DNA of 64,000 bases from CAXTSE01 sp035554115 (GTDB taxonomy: Bacteria; Actinomycetota; Actinomycetes; Actinomycetales; Microbacteriaceae), in NCBI GenBank assembly GCA_035554115.1, contig DATMIW010000006.1:32145-96144 (forward strand). The letters run 5' to 3'. The notes under the pieces are model-generated. The model was not told the DNA's origin. It did no database searches and worked only from the letters and a program-made list of their open reading frames with translations. Shown piece by piece: positions 8,656 through 16,307 of the stretch. Each line of letters starts with the position of its first letter. Position 1 is the first letter of the stretch. The translations under genes and the position numbers were made by a program.

Positions 8656-9731
8656 TGACCGCCGTCACAACAACAGAGGTCAACTCGCTCACAACAGGCC
8701 GGCTCCCACGCTGGTCGCCCTGGGTGTTGCTCGGCGCGAGCTGGCTTGTCATGGTCGGAATCTTCGCGCTCGGGGCGACGGGATCCGGCAGCGAGTTCTC
8801 GATCGCGCCCCCGCTTGTGCTCGGCACAGTTCTCTATGTCGTTGCGATCTTCGTCTTCGCGCTTCTGGTGGAAGGCATTCGGCAGGCGAAGGATCGCCTG
8901 GTCACCTCGCTCGTCGTTTCGGCGTTCCTGATCGCGCTGATCCCGTTGATTTCGCTGCTGTTCACGGTGGTGTCCAACGGCGTCCACCGCATGGACTTCA
9001 CTTTCTTCACGAGTTCGATGCGCAACGTCGTCGGCGAAGGGGGCGGTGCGCTCCACGCGATCGTCGGCACTCTGCTCATCACCGGTGCGGCAACGCTGAT
9101 CTCCGTTCCGGTCGGGCTGCTCACCGCGATTTATCTCGTCGAATACGGCCGCGGGACGCTCGCACGAGCCATCACCTTCTTTGTGGATGTCATGACCGGC
9201 ATCCCCTCGATCGTTGCCGGGCTCTTCGCCTTCGCCTTCTTCTCCTTGATCCTGAGCGACCCCGGCATCCGATTCGGATTCGGCGGATCCGTCGCCCTGT
9301 CGCTGCTGATGATCCCCGTCGTTGTGCGGTCGAGCGAAGAGATGCTGAAACTCGTGCCGAACGAACTGCGCGAGGCGTCGTATGCGCTCGGCGTGCCGAA
9401 ATGGCTCACGATTCTCAAGATTGTGATCCCCACATCCATCGCGGGCATTACCACCGGCATCACTCTCGCCATTGCGCGCGTCATCGGCGAAACGGCGCCG
9501 TTGCTGCTGATCGCTGGCTTCACCACGAGCATGAACTACGACCTGTTCTCCGAGCGTCAAATGTCCTTGCCGGTCTTCGTGTTCACGCAGTATGCGAACC
9601 CCGGAACCGATGTGCAGGCCTCACTCGACCGCGCGTGGGCGGGTGCGCTGACTCTCATCCTCATCGTGATGTTGCTCAACCTGATCGCCCGTCTGGTTGC
9701 CCGTATCTTCTCTCCCAAGCTCGGCCGCTGA
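8655..9731 (+). CDS. pstA: Phosphate ABC transporter permease PstA
   Basis: Second membrane subunit, 358 aa. The chosen ATG overlaps the pstC stop by one base. The N-terminal extension carries four hydrophobic helices before the core permease domain, which has the PstA text FVDVMTGIPSIVAGLFAFAF and the EAA-type loop LREASYALGVPKWLTILKIVIP. IARVIGETAPLLLIAGFT is typical of the family C-terminal part. Works with PstC, PstB and PstS. Confidence 0.94.
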   Translation: MTAVTTTEVNSLTTGRLPRWSPWVLLGASWLVMVGIFALGATGSGSEFSIAPPLVLGTVLYVVAIFVFALLVEGIRQAKDRLVTSLVVSAFLIALIPLISLLFTVVSNGVHRMDFTFFTSSMRNVVGEGGGALHAIVGTLLITGAATLISVPVGLLTAIYLVEYGRGTLARAITFFVDVMTGIPSIVAGLFAFAFFSLILSDPGIRFGFGGSVALSLLMIPVVVRSSEEMLKLVPNELREASYALGVPKWLTILKIVIPTSIAGITTGITLAIARVIGETAPLLLIAGFTTSMNYDLFSERQMSLPVFVFTQYANPGTDVQASLDRAWAGALTLILIVMLLNLIARLVARIFSPKLGR

Positions 9732-9767
9732 GCCGTCCACCGCTGAGCCCACACCCAAAGGAACCAC

Positions 9768-10547
9768 GTGTCTAAGCGCATCGAAGTCACCGACCTCAAC
9801 GTCTACTACGGCTCATTCAAAGCCGTCGAAGGCGTCACCCTGACGATCGAACCCCGCACCGTGACGGCGTTCATCGGTCCTTCGGGGTGTGGCAAGTCGA
9901 CCTTCCTCCGCACGCTCAACCGCATGCACGAGGTCATCCCGGGCGCCTATGTCGAAGGCGATGTGCGTATCGACGGCAACAACCTGTACGGCCCGGGCGT
10001 CGACCCCGTGCTCGTGCGCCGACAGGTGGGCATGGTGTTCCAGCGCCCCAACCCGTTCCCCACCATGTCGATCCGCGACAATGTGCTGGCCGGCGTCAAG
10101 CTCAACAACACTCGGATGTCGAAAGCCGAAGGGGACGAACTGGTTGAGAAGTCCCTCCAGGGCGCCAACCTCTGGAACGAGGTCAAAGACCGGCTCGCAC
10201 TGCCCGGATCCGGGTTGTCGGGTGGACAGCAGCAGCGTCTCTGCATCGCGCGGGCCATCGCCGTGGCCCCCGAGGTGATCCTGATGGACGAGCCCTGCTC
10301 GGCCCTCGACCCGATCTCGACCCTCGCGATCGAAGACCTCATCGAGGATCTCAAGCAGGACTACACGATCGTGATCGTGACCCACAACATGCAGCAGGCG
10401 AGCCGAGTTTCAGACCGTACGGCGTTCTTCAACATCGCGGGCACCGGCCAGCCGGGCAAGCTCATCGAATACGACGACACCACGACAATGTTCTCGAAGC
10501 CGAGCGTGCAGGCGACGGAAGACTACGTCTCCGGCAAGTTCGGGTGA
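9768..10547 (+). CDS. pstB: Phosphate ABC transporter ATP-binding protein
   Basis: ATPase of the phosphate importer, 259 aa. GTG start behind AAAGGAA. Walker A GPSGCGKST at about residues 37-45, Q-loop MVFQRPNPFPTMSI, signature LSGGQQQR, Walker B VILMDEPCSALDP and switch His in IVTHNMQQA are all intact. The C-terminus STLAIEDLIEDLKQDYTIV is characteristic of PstB. Last gene of the pst operon; phoU is not adjacent. Confidence 0.97.
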   Translation: MSKRIEVTDLNVYYGSFKAVEGVTLTIEPRTVTAFIGPSGCGKSTFLRTLNRMHEVIPGAYVEGDVRIDGNNLYGPGVDPVLVRRQVGMVFQRPNPFPTMSIRDNVLAGVKLNNTRMSKAEGDELVEKSLQGANLWNEVKDRLALPGSGLSGGQQQRLCIARAIAVAPEVILMDEPCSALDPISTLAIEDLIEDLKQDYTIVIVTHNMQQASRVSDRTAFFNIAGTGQPGKLIEYDDTTTMFSKPSVQATEDYVSGKFG

Positions 10548-10586
10548 CATGAAGGCGCCGGGCCGCAAAACGCCTCTCGGCGGAAG

Positions 10587-10635
10587 GCCGCTCGAAGCGG
10601 CGATATGTGGAGCCCGGGGTTATGCGGCCCGGCTC
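10587..10635 (+). terminator. Two hairpins downstream of pstB
   Basis: GCCGCT-CGA-AGCGGC at 10587-10601, followed by a GC-rich imperfect stem from GAGCCCGGGG (10610-10619) to CCCGGCTC (10628-10635). No poly-T follows. Probable end of the pst transcript before the convergent gene at 10697. Confidence 0.5.
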
Positions 10636-10696
10636 AACGAGTTTACGACACCACCGTCCAGCCGTTCGAGGGCGTTCGCTGGGAGCGTGCCACTGC

Positions 10697-11329
10697 TCAG
10701 TCGAGCGTGTCGGCCCGCGCCATGCGCGCGCACGTCGTGAGTTCGTCGGCCGTGGTTGACAGCCGCAGCGCGCGGGTGGTGAGCTCGGTCGAGCGGGCAG
10801 GGCTCGCGGCATCCTGATCGTCGGCGACGCTTGCGGCACCCGCCGCCATCACCCGGCAAAACGCGGCCGCCCGGTCGAGCGCGAGGGCGAAATCGCCCGT
10901 GAAGAGGCCGCGCAGGATCTGGTCGGCCAGCTCCGTGACCTCCTGCGGGCCGGCAGGGTCGGGGGCTCCTGCCACGATGGGGTCGATTGTGCGCAGAACC
11001 TCGGTGCCGCGTTGGAAGAGCAGGGCGACACCATCCGGATCTTGACGAATCAGAACCCGCACCAGGTAGATACGCCAGAGGGCGCCCGGCAGGGTGTGCG
11101 GGAGTGATCGCGCCCAGAGTTCTGCGAGGGCATCGATGCCGTGCTCGTCGGTGTAGCTAACGAGGCGGTCGACCACCTGCGGATCGTCGCCCTCCCGTGC
11201 GCGGGTGACGAGCGCATGCGCCGTCGCGTGGGCCGCACGCATGACGGCGGCGGGATCCTCCCCACTGGGGAAACCCTCGAACTCGCCCTTACCGAAGAGG
11301 GCAGGCTTGTGGAAGTTCTCGGCGACCAT
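10697..11329 (-). CDS. Conserved actinobacterial protein of unknown function
   Basis: 210 aa soluble protein opening with the striking stretch FHKPALFGKGEFEGFPSGED followed by AHATAHALV. This resembles a family that, as I recall, is often labelled DNA-directed RNA polymerase subunit beta in databases. Nothing in it resembles RpoB, and the label should not be transferred. The rest is alpha-helical with a C-terminal Ala/Thr-rich region. It begins 9 bases after the SRPBCC gene, so the two form an operon. Function unknown. Confidence 0.75.
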   Translation of the reverse strand: MVAENFHKPALFGKGEFEGFPSGEDPAAVMRAAHATAHALVTRAREGDDPQVVDRLVSYTDEHGIDALAELWARSLPHTLPGALWRIYLVRVLIRQDPDGVALLFQRGTEVLRTIDPIVAGAPDPAGPQEVTELADQILRGLFTGDFALALDRAAAFCRVMAAGAASVADDQDAASPARSTELTTRALRLSTTADELTTCARMARADTLD

Positions 11330-11338
11330 CCGACAACG

Positions 11339-11848
11339 CTACGCGCTGTCGGCGGAACCTTCTGCGACGACCTTGATACCGATCAGCATGAGGAGCGCAC
11401 TTCCCTGACGTTCGGCGACATCAGCCGCACCATCACCGGGCGGGTCGATGAAGGTGTAGTGATCGGTGTAATCGAGGCGGGTTGCGATGGTGTCGTCGTG
11501 CTCGACCGGGTTTAGTTCGAAGGTCTGCACAAAGAGCGCGCGCAACCGATCGTCGAGCCGGAACTCGAAGGTTGAGATCACCCGTCGGTCGACGACGATG
11601 TCGACGAACCGCACCCGGAACTCGAGCACTTCAGTGCGGTCGAAGGCCGTGAATGAGCCACTTACGAGTTCCGTGCCGCCAACCCGGAAATCAAGTTCGT
11701 GGATGCCGTCGGCGTCATCGCCGGGGATCCGGAACCACCGGCGCCGCAGCTCCAATTCCGACAGCGTGGCAAACACCCGCGATGGCGGCACCGCCAGCTC
11801 GACGCTCCGCTCGAGCGTGCCGTGAATTGTGTGAGGCGCGGAAGGCAT
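11339..11848 (-). CDS. SRPBCC/START-like domain protein
   Basis: About 169 aa from the inner ATG at 11848; an in-frame ATG at 11869 would add seven residues. It matches the Bet v1-like/AHSA1 fold: RSVELAVPPSRVFATLSELELRRRWF at the N-terminus, FRVRFVDIVVDRRVISTFEFRL in mid-protein, and a TRLDYTDHYTFID strand. Such proteins bind hydrophobic ligands or act as chaperone cochaperones; the ligand cannot be deduced. Co-directional with the downstream conserved protein. It lies just before tRNA-Lys on the opposite strand. Confidence 0.75.
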   Translation of the reverse strand: MPSAPHTIHGTLERSVELAVPPSRVFATLSELELRRRWFRIPGDDADGIHELDFRVGGTELVSGSFTAFDRTEVLEFRVRFVDIVVDRRVISTFEFRLDDRLRALFVQTFELNPVEHDDTIATRLDYTDHYTFIDPPGDGAADVAERQGSALLMLIGIKVVAEGSADSA

Positions 11849-11904
11849 GAGCCCATCCTGTCGCGGCACCGAGCTGTCCGCCGATCACGCTACGCTGGAT
11901 GTAC

Positions 11905-11977
11905 GGGCCTGTAGCTCAGTTGGTAGAGCATCGGACTTTTAATCCGTGGGTCGTGGGTTCGAGCCCCACCGGGCCTA
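11905..11977 (+). tRNA. tRNA-Lys (anticodon TTT)
   Basis: 73-nt cloverleaf. Acceptor GGGCCTG pairs with CGGGCCT through G-U wobbles at the ends. D-stem GCTC/GAGC, anticodon stem TCGGA with loop CTTTTAA (anticodon TTT at 11938-11940), T-arm GTGGG-TTCGAGC-CCCAC, discriminator A. CCA is not encoded. It marks the left border of a block of accessory genes. Confidence 0.96.
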
Positions 11978-12031
11978 CCGTTCATTCTTGGCGTTCTGTC
12001 TTTGAATGATGGTTGTAACTTGTCCAGCACC

Positions 12032-12052
12032 TGTACGGCAATTTGCCGTACA
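12032..12052. promoter_or_regulatory. Perfect palindromic operator of the toxin-antitoxin pair
   Basis: Arms TGTACGGCAA and TTGCCGTACA flank a single T, a perfect 21-bp palindrome. It ends 9 bases before the antitoxin ATG. A -10-like TACACT (12049-12054) overlaps its right arm, placing a predicted start on or next to the ATG (leaderless). This position suits autorepression by the ribbon-helix-helix antitoxin. Confidence 0.75.
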
Positions 12053-12061
12053 CTCCGGTGT

Positions 12062-12337
12062 ATGGCTAACGCGACCAAGTCCGATCGAATCGAACTGCGC
12101 CTCACGAGCGATCAGAAGTCCGAGATCGAACAGGCGGCGGCGCTGTCGGGCCGTACCGTGACAGACTTCTCCGTCAGCGTGCTCGTCCGGGAGGCGGAGG
12201 AAGTGATCCGCTTCGAGCGCGAGCTCCACCTATCCAAGAAGTCATGGGATGCGTTCAACGAGATCCTTGACCGACCGGCGAAGCCAGTCAGCGGTCTCGC
12301 GGACCTTCTGAAGCGACCGAGCGTGTTCTCGGATTGA
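12062..12337 (+). CDS. DUF1778 antitoxin (TacA-like, ribbon-helix-helix)
   Basis: 91 aa. The N-terminal segment SDRIELRLTSDQKSEIEQAA followed by LSGRTVTDFSVSVLVREAEEVI is the DUF1778 ribbon-helix-helix pattern. The C-terminal tail (LSKKSWDAFNEILDRPAK...LLKRPSVF) is the toxin-neutralising region in the TacA family. The ATG at 12062 directly follows the palindromic operator. The stop overlaps the toxin's TTG start (TTGA), so antitoxin and toxin are translationally coupled. Confidence 0.9.
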   Translation: MANATKSDRIELRLTSDQKSEIEQAAALSGRTVTDFSVSVLVREAEEVIRFERELHLSKKSWDAFNEILDRPAKPVSGLADLLKRPSVFSD

Positions 12338-12849
12338 GCACCTTCGGCTCGCCCCGCGCTCTCACCCCCGGCGACAAGTTCGTCACCTTCGACTGCGGCG
12401 AACCGTCTCTGAACGAATGGCTGCGTTCCCGCGCTCTCAAGAATGAAACTACCGGCGCCTCACGCACATTCGTCACCGTCGAGGCGGAGTCGGGCGACGT
12501 CGCAGGCTACTACTGCCTATCGGCGAGCTCGCTTGCGCTCGAGAACGCGCCCGGTCGGGTCAAGCGGAACATGCCCTCCCCCATTCCGATCATCTTGATC
12601 GGACGACTCGCCGTCGATGAGCGCTTCACGGGACACGGTCTCGGAGCGTCCTTGCTCCAGGACGCGGTGCTCAAGGGGATCGAAGCCTCTCGGATCCTCG
12701 GCACTCGCGCCTTCGTGGTCGACGCGCTGAACGAGGACGCGGAGCGCTTCTACCGCAAGTTCGGATTCGAGCTGATGCCGCCCGCTGCGAAGCGAGCCAT
12801 GTTCTTGCTCGTCTCAGACGCCGAGGCCACCATCGCGTCGATCACTTGA
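12334..12849 (+). CDS. GNAT-family toxin (TacT-like acetyltransferase)
   Basis: 171 aa. Known relatives acetylate the amino group of charged tRNAs and block translation. Recognisable elements: FDCGEPSLNEWLRSRALKNE at the N-terminus, YYCLSASSLAL, the acetyl-CoA-binding segment LAVDERFTGHGLGASLLQDA, and DALNEDAERFYRKFGFE with the conserved C-terminal Tyr. The TTG start overlaps the antitoxin stop by four bases; a weak start is common for toxins. Which tRNA would be the target cannot be read from the sequence. Confidence 0.88.
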   Translation: MSTFGSPRALTPGDKFVTFDCGEPSLNEWLRSRALKNETTGASRTFVTVEAESGDVAGYYCLSASSLALENAPGRVKRNMPSPIPIILIGRLAVDERFTGHGLGASLLQDAVLKGIEASRILGTRAFVVDALNEDAERFYRKFGFELMPPAAKRAMFLLVSDAEATIASIT

Positions 12850-12955
12850 ACCGGCGGCAAATGTCTGCCGAGAATCGGCCAAAACTAGCTGTCCTGGTGC
12901 AGGATCAAAAGGAAGCGGCTCAAGCATTCGCTAAGGCATCGAAGGAATCCCACGC

Positions 12956-13768
12956 ATGACAAGCGACCGTCCCATCCGGATTGCAGTTCAGATTCAACCG
13001 CAGCACGCGCCCTACGAGAAGATCCGCGACACAGCAGCGGAACTGGAGGATCTGGGCGTGGACATCCTGTTCAACTGGGATCACTTCTTCCCGCTGTCCG
13101 GAGAACCCGACGGGTTGCACTTCGAGTCCTGGACCGTGCTCGCCGCTCTAGCCGAGCAGACCACTCGCGTGGAGATCGGTGCGCTCGTCAATTGCAACAG
13201 CTACCGCAACGCGAACCTGCAGGCGGACATGGCCCGAACCATCGACCACATCAGTGCCAAAGGCACCGGACATGGCCGTTTCATTCTCGGCACCGGATCG
13301 GGCTGGTTTGAACGTGACTACAGCGAATACGGGTACGAATTCGGCACAGTCGGCCAGCGCCTGGACGCCTTGGCAGAAAACCTTCCCGTGATCGAAGCCC
13401 GCTGGGCACAGTTGAACCCGCCACCTACCCGGAAGATCCCGGTGCTCATCGGAGGCGGAGGAGAAAAGAAGACCCTGCGCATCGTCGCCCGGCACGCCGA
13501 CATCTGGCACAGCTTCAGCGACGCGGCAACGCTGGAACGCAAACTCGGCATCCTGACAGACCATGGCCGCAAGGTCGACCGCGATGTGTCCGAGATCGAA
13601 ATCTCCGTCGCCTTAGAAAACTCGATGGAGCACCGTTCGATGGACGAGGCTGACGACCTTCGGTCTCTCGGAGCGTCCCTCTTCACCATCGGCGTTTCCG
13701 GCCCCGACTACGACATCTCCGGGGTGCCGGAATGGTTGGCGTGGCGCGACCAGATCAACGCGTCCTGA
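12956..13768 (+). CDS. LLM-class F420-dependent oxidoreductase
   Basis: 270 aa luciferase-like TIM-barrel protein. Family text includes RIAVQIQPQHAPYEKI, LGVDILFNWDHFFPLSG, VEIGALVNCNSYRNANLQADMARTIDHIS, FILGTGSGWFERDYSEYGY and PVLIGGGGEKKTLRIVARHAD. Proteins of this group use coenzyme F420 and are actinobacterial; the substrate is unknown. It stands alone between the toxin-antitoxin pair and a small gene of unknown function. Confidence 0.88.
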   Translation: MTSDRPIRIAVQIQPQHAPYEKIRDTAAELEDLGVDILFNWDHFFPLSGEPDGLHFESWTVLAALAEQTTRVEIGALVNCNSYRNANLQADMARTIDHISAKGTGHGRFILGTGSGWFERDYSEYGYEFGTVGQRLDALAENLPVIEARWAQLNPPPTRKIPVLIGGGGEKKTLRIVARHADIWHSFSDAATLERKLGILTDHGRKVDRDVSEIEISVALENSMEHRSMDEADDLRSLGASLFTIGVSGPDYDISGVPEWLAWRDQINAS

Positions 13769-13862
13769 GTTCCATTCCCCCTCGCGTATTTCGCTGTGTG
13801 ACTGACCGTTCGCGCTCCTCGCCACGGCCTGCCTACCATCTCCGAAAGAGAAAGGGAGTTCG

Positions 13863-14120
13863 GTGTCCCACCAACACAACGCGCTCGGCGTCCTGCCGAT
13901 CCAGCTCGCCGTCGCCAATGCCTCACCCGGATCGTGGGAGGACGCTTTCGTCACCGCGGTCTGCGATGACATGGTTGAGACGGTCAGCATGGCGGACGGC
14001 CGTGTCCGCGCGTTTGTCAGCTCCGCTGAGCTGGAGATTGGTGACCCGGTCGGCCTCCACCTCGTCGCTGAACTAATCAGCGCGGGGCCACGGCGTTACA
14101 CCGCTCGCGCCGCCCGCTAA
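13863..14120 (+). CDS. Hypothetical small protein, 85 aa
   Basis: GTG start with AAAGGGAG upstream. The protein (SHQHNALGVLPIQLAVANAS... to RRYTARAAR) is predicted mostly beta-stranded and soluble, with no motif I recognise. It ends 28 bases before the convergent copper-binding protein gene. Codon use looks like that of its neighbours, supporting a real gene. Confidence 0.5.
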   Translation: MSHQHNALGVLPIQLAVANASPGSWEDAFVTAVCDDMVETVSMADGRVRAFVSSAELEIGDPVGLHLVAELISAGPRRYTARAAR

Positions 14121-14148
14121 GGAGCAGACCACATAGCTGACCCGTGAG

Positions 14149-14544
14149 TCAGACTGCGGACATTGCCGCCATCATGCTCGTGCACGCCTCGACCATCGCG
14201 TCGCATGCCATGGCGCAAATCCGGCAGTGATCGCTGTCGTGCATCCGGCATTCGGCGGCGCACGCCTTCCCCATTTCCATGCAGGCCGTCATCATCGATG
14301 ACATCGCCATCTTGTCCATGCCCATGGGCCGCATCATCATGCGCATAGTGGTCATGGCGACATCCGCCATGTTCATGCACATCGACGAGCACTTACCCAT
14401 GCCCTCCCCCGCGCAGGCGTCGGCACACATCGTCGCAGCCATTTCGACGGCGGAGCATGCCTCCATGCATTTCTGCACCATGTCCATATCCATGGCCATG
14501 TCGTTCAGGGGCATGGACTTCATCATGTCCGTCATCATGTTCAT
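14149..14544 (-). CDS. Cys/Met-rich four-helix-bundle copper-binding protein (Csp-like)
   Basis: 131 aa with about 36 Met and 13 Cys. Cys recur in helical spacings (QKCMEAC, MCADAC, KCSSMC, TACMEMGKACAAEC, DHCRICAMAC, EAC) as in cytosolic copper storage proteins of the Csp3/DUF326 type, which hold Cu(I) inside a four-helix bundle. No signal peptide, so cytoplasmic. The Met content, particularly at the N-terminus (MNMMTDMMKSMPLNDMAMDM) and in the middle (TTMRMMMRPMGMDKMAM), is well above what the Cys-lined core needs. The first ATG has a GGAG ten bases upstream; internal Met starts at codons 3 or 4 are possible. Confidence 0.88.
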   Translation of the reverse strand: MNMMTDMMKSMPLNDMAMDMDMVQKCMEACSAVEMAATMCADACAGEGMGKCSSMCMNMADVAMTTMRMMMRPMGMDKMAMSSMMTACMEMGKACAAECRMHDSDHCRICAMACDAMVEACTSMMAAMSAV

Positions 14545-14679
14545 CGCGTGGCTCCGCTCGCAGGTGAATGGGGGATCGTCTAGCCCAAATGTTACGCCAT
14601 ATTACAATGATGTCTACTGGCAACCTCGGCGTGATTGTCGTGGCACAGGCTCACAACCGGCATCGGCAAGACTTGTCCC

Positions 14680-15624
14680 ATGACACCCTTCGGCACTTCT
14701 GGCCTCACTGTCTTTCCTCTTGTCCTAGGTGGCAACACCTTCGGTTGGACGTCAGATGCCGCCGAATCCCGCGCGGTGCTCGACGCATTCGTCGCGCAGG
14801 GCGGCAACTTCATCGACACGGCGGACAGCTACACCGCCTGGATCGACGGCAACAGCGGTGGCGAATCGGAAACGATCATCGGATCGTGGCTCGCACAACG
14901 CAGCCGCAATTCAATTCTGATTGGCACAAAAGTGAGCCAGCATCCCGACTTCCGGGGACTCGCTGCCGCCAACGTGAAAGCCGCCGCCGAGGCATCCCTC
15001 ACCCGCCTCGGCACCGACTACATCGACGTGTACTTCGCACACTACGACGACGTCTCGGTCCCGTTGGAGGAAACAGCAGCGGCGTTCGACGCCCTCGTGA
15101 CCGCGGGAAAGATTCGCGCCGTAGCCCTGTCCAACTATTCGGCGGACCGCATCCAGGAGTGGTTCACGATCGCCCAGACGAACGGATTCGCGACTCCAGT
15201 CGCTCTGCAACCTCACTACAACCTGCTGCACCGCACCGACGTCGAAGGCGAGCTTGCCCCAATCATCGCCGAACACAAGCTGGCCGTGCTGCCCTATTTC
15301 GGACTGGCTGCCGGCTTCTTGACCGGCAAGTACCGCAGCGTTGACGACATCGGCGATACCGACCGCTCGCGATACCTGAACCGATACGCGTCAGCGCAGG
15401 CGTTCAGCATCGTCGATGCGCTCGAGGAAATCGCTCAGGCTCACGCCACGGCGATCGCTGCCGTGGCGCTGGCGTGGCTGCGCTCGCGCACGGGAGTCCT
15501 GGCTCCGCTCGCGAGCGCGCGGACCGTCGAGCAGCTCAGCGAGGTTATGGCGTCAACGCATCTCGAACTCATGCCCGATGAGATCGCGACCCTCGACGCT
15601 GTCTCGGAGCCGCGTAGCGCGTAA
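14680..15624 (+). CDS. Aldo/keto reductase family oxidoreductase
   Basis: 314 aa NADPH-dependent TIM-barrel reductase. Catalytic-tetrad region GGNFIDTADSYTAW contains the Asp and Tyr; then LIGTKVSQ (Lys) and YIDVYFAHYDD (His). The C-terminal cofactor segment APLASARTVEQLSEVMAS is typical. Start at ATG 14680; a longer in-frame GTG exists but lacks family similarity. Substrate unknown. Confidence 0.9.
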   Translation: MTPFGTSGLTVFPLVLGGNTFGWTSDAAESRAVLDAFVAQGGNFIDTADSYTAWIDGNSGGESETIIGSWLAQRSRNSILIGTKVSQHPDFRGLAAANVKAAAEASLTRLGTDYIDVYFAHYDDVSVPLEETAAAFDALVTAGKIRAVALSNYSADRIQEWFTIAQTNGFATPVALQPHYNLLHRTDVEGELAPIIAEHKLAVLPYFGLAAGFLTGKYRSVDDIGDTDRSRYLNRYASAQAFSIVDALEEIAQAHATAIAAVALAWLRSRTGVLAPLASARTVEQLSEVMASTHLELMPDEIATLDAVSEPRSA

Positions 15625-15629
15625 CGCGG

Positions 15630-15803
15630 TCAGACGGTTCCGCACTCCGAGCAGTACCAGACCGGTTCGTCATGGATGGAATGGAAATCCATCGGGGTTT
15701 CGCACACTTCGCATATGGGCCACGTGAAATGCACATCAGTGGCAAGCGTGCTCGTCGCACGGAGGTCACCGGTGGCATCTTCGACACTCGGTTTCTTCGA
15801 CAT
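15630..15803 (-). CDS. Small zinc-ribbon protein, 57 aa
   Basis: Two CxxC pairs (PICEVCETPMDF and WYCSECGTV) form a zinc ribbon at the C-terminus after a short polar N-terminal region (MSKKPSVEDATGDLRATS). Convergent with the aldo/keto reductase, ending 5 bases from its stop. No strong ribosome-binding site is visible. Function unknown. Confidence 0.6.
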   Translation of the reverse strand: MSKKPSVEDATGDLRATSTLATDVHFTWPICEVCETPMDFHSIHDEPVWYCSECGTV

Positions 15804-15886
15804 GGTGTGACGGTACGCCTGCGCCGACCACACCCGGCAGTCCCGTTTTCGGGAGGCAGAACGGTCGTGGTTCCGGCCTGTCGGCG

Positions 15887-16111
15887 CTAGACCACGCTCG
15901 GCTTCTGGAGGAGCACGATCGGATCCACACCCATGCGCTGGGCGATCCGCTCCAGCGATCGAAGGGTGAGGTTGCGCTCTCCGCGTTCGACGCCGCCCAT
16001 ATAGGTGCGATGCACGCCGATCTCGTCGGCGAGCTCTTCCTGGCTTACTCCGCGGGCGCGACGAAGGTCACGGATGTTGTTCCCGACTGTGCGCTGCAAA
16101 TCGCCTTCCAC
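15887..16111 (-). CDS. XRE-family helix-turn-helix regulator, 74 aa
   Basis: Single HTH_3 domain: VGNNIRDLRRARGVSQEELADEIGVHRTYMGGVERGERNLTLRSLERIA in consecutive family positions, with the recognition helix around HRTYMGGVERG. A near-palindrome TGTAG-GT-CTACA lies 27 bases upstream of its start (16138-16149) and may be its own operator. Typical of stand-alone regulators in accessory regions. Confidence 0.88.
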   Translation of the reverse strand: MEGDLQRTVGNNIRDLRRARGVSQEELADEIGVHRTYMGGVERGERNLTLRSLERIAQRMGVDPIVLLQKPSVV

Positions 16112-16137
16112 ACGCCCAGAATGTCCCAGATGCTACT

Positions 16138-16149
16138 TGTAGGTCTACA
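16138..16149. promoter_or_regulatory. Candidate operator upstream of the XRE regulator
   Basis: TGTAGGTCTACA has perfect 5-bp arms around GT. A second palindrome, ATACGTAT, lies at 16155-16162. Both sit in the AT-richer promoter interval of the XRE gene. Confidence 0.35.
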
Positions 16150-16307
16150 GACATATACGTATCATTCACGACTGAGGGGACCTCGTGATCCCTCCCCAGG
16201 GGGACATTGGGCGATGCACTCCGATTACCGGCGGGGATGTCGGCCTCGGGTTCTAACCTGCCCCTATACGCACCTCGGGCGCGTGCTCGGACAATCAGGA
16301 GGCATCC

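Noticed and set aside
14580..14620. AT-rich palindrome in the promoter of the copper-binding protein as a CsoR-type site
   Set aside because: ATGTTACGCCATATTACAAT is only loosely symmetric and does not match a known copper-regulator operator well enough to report.
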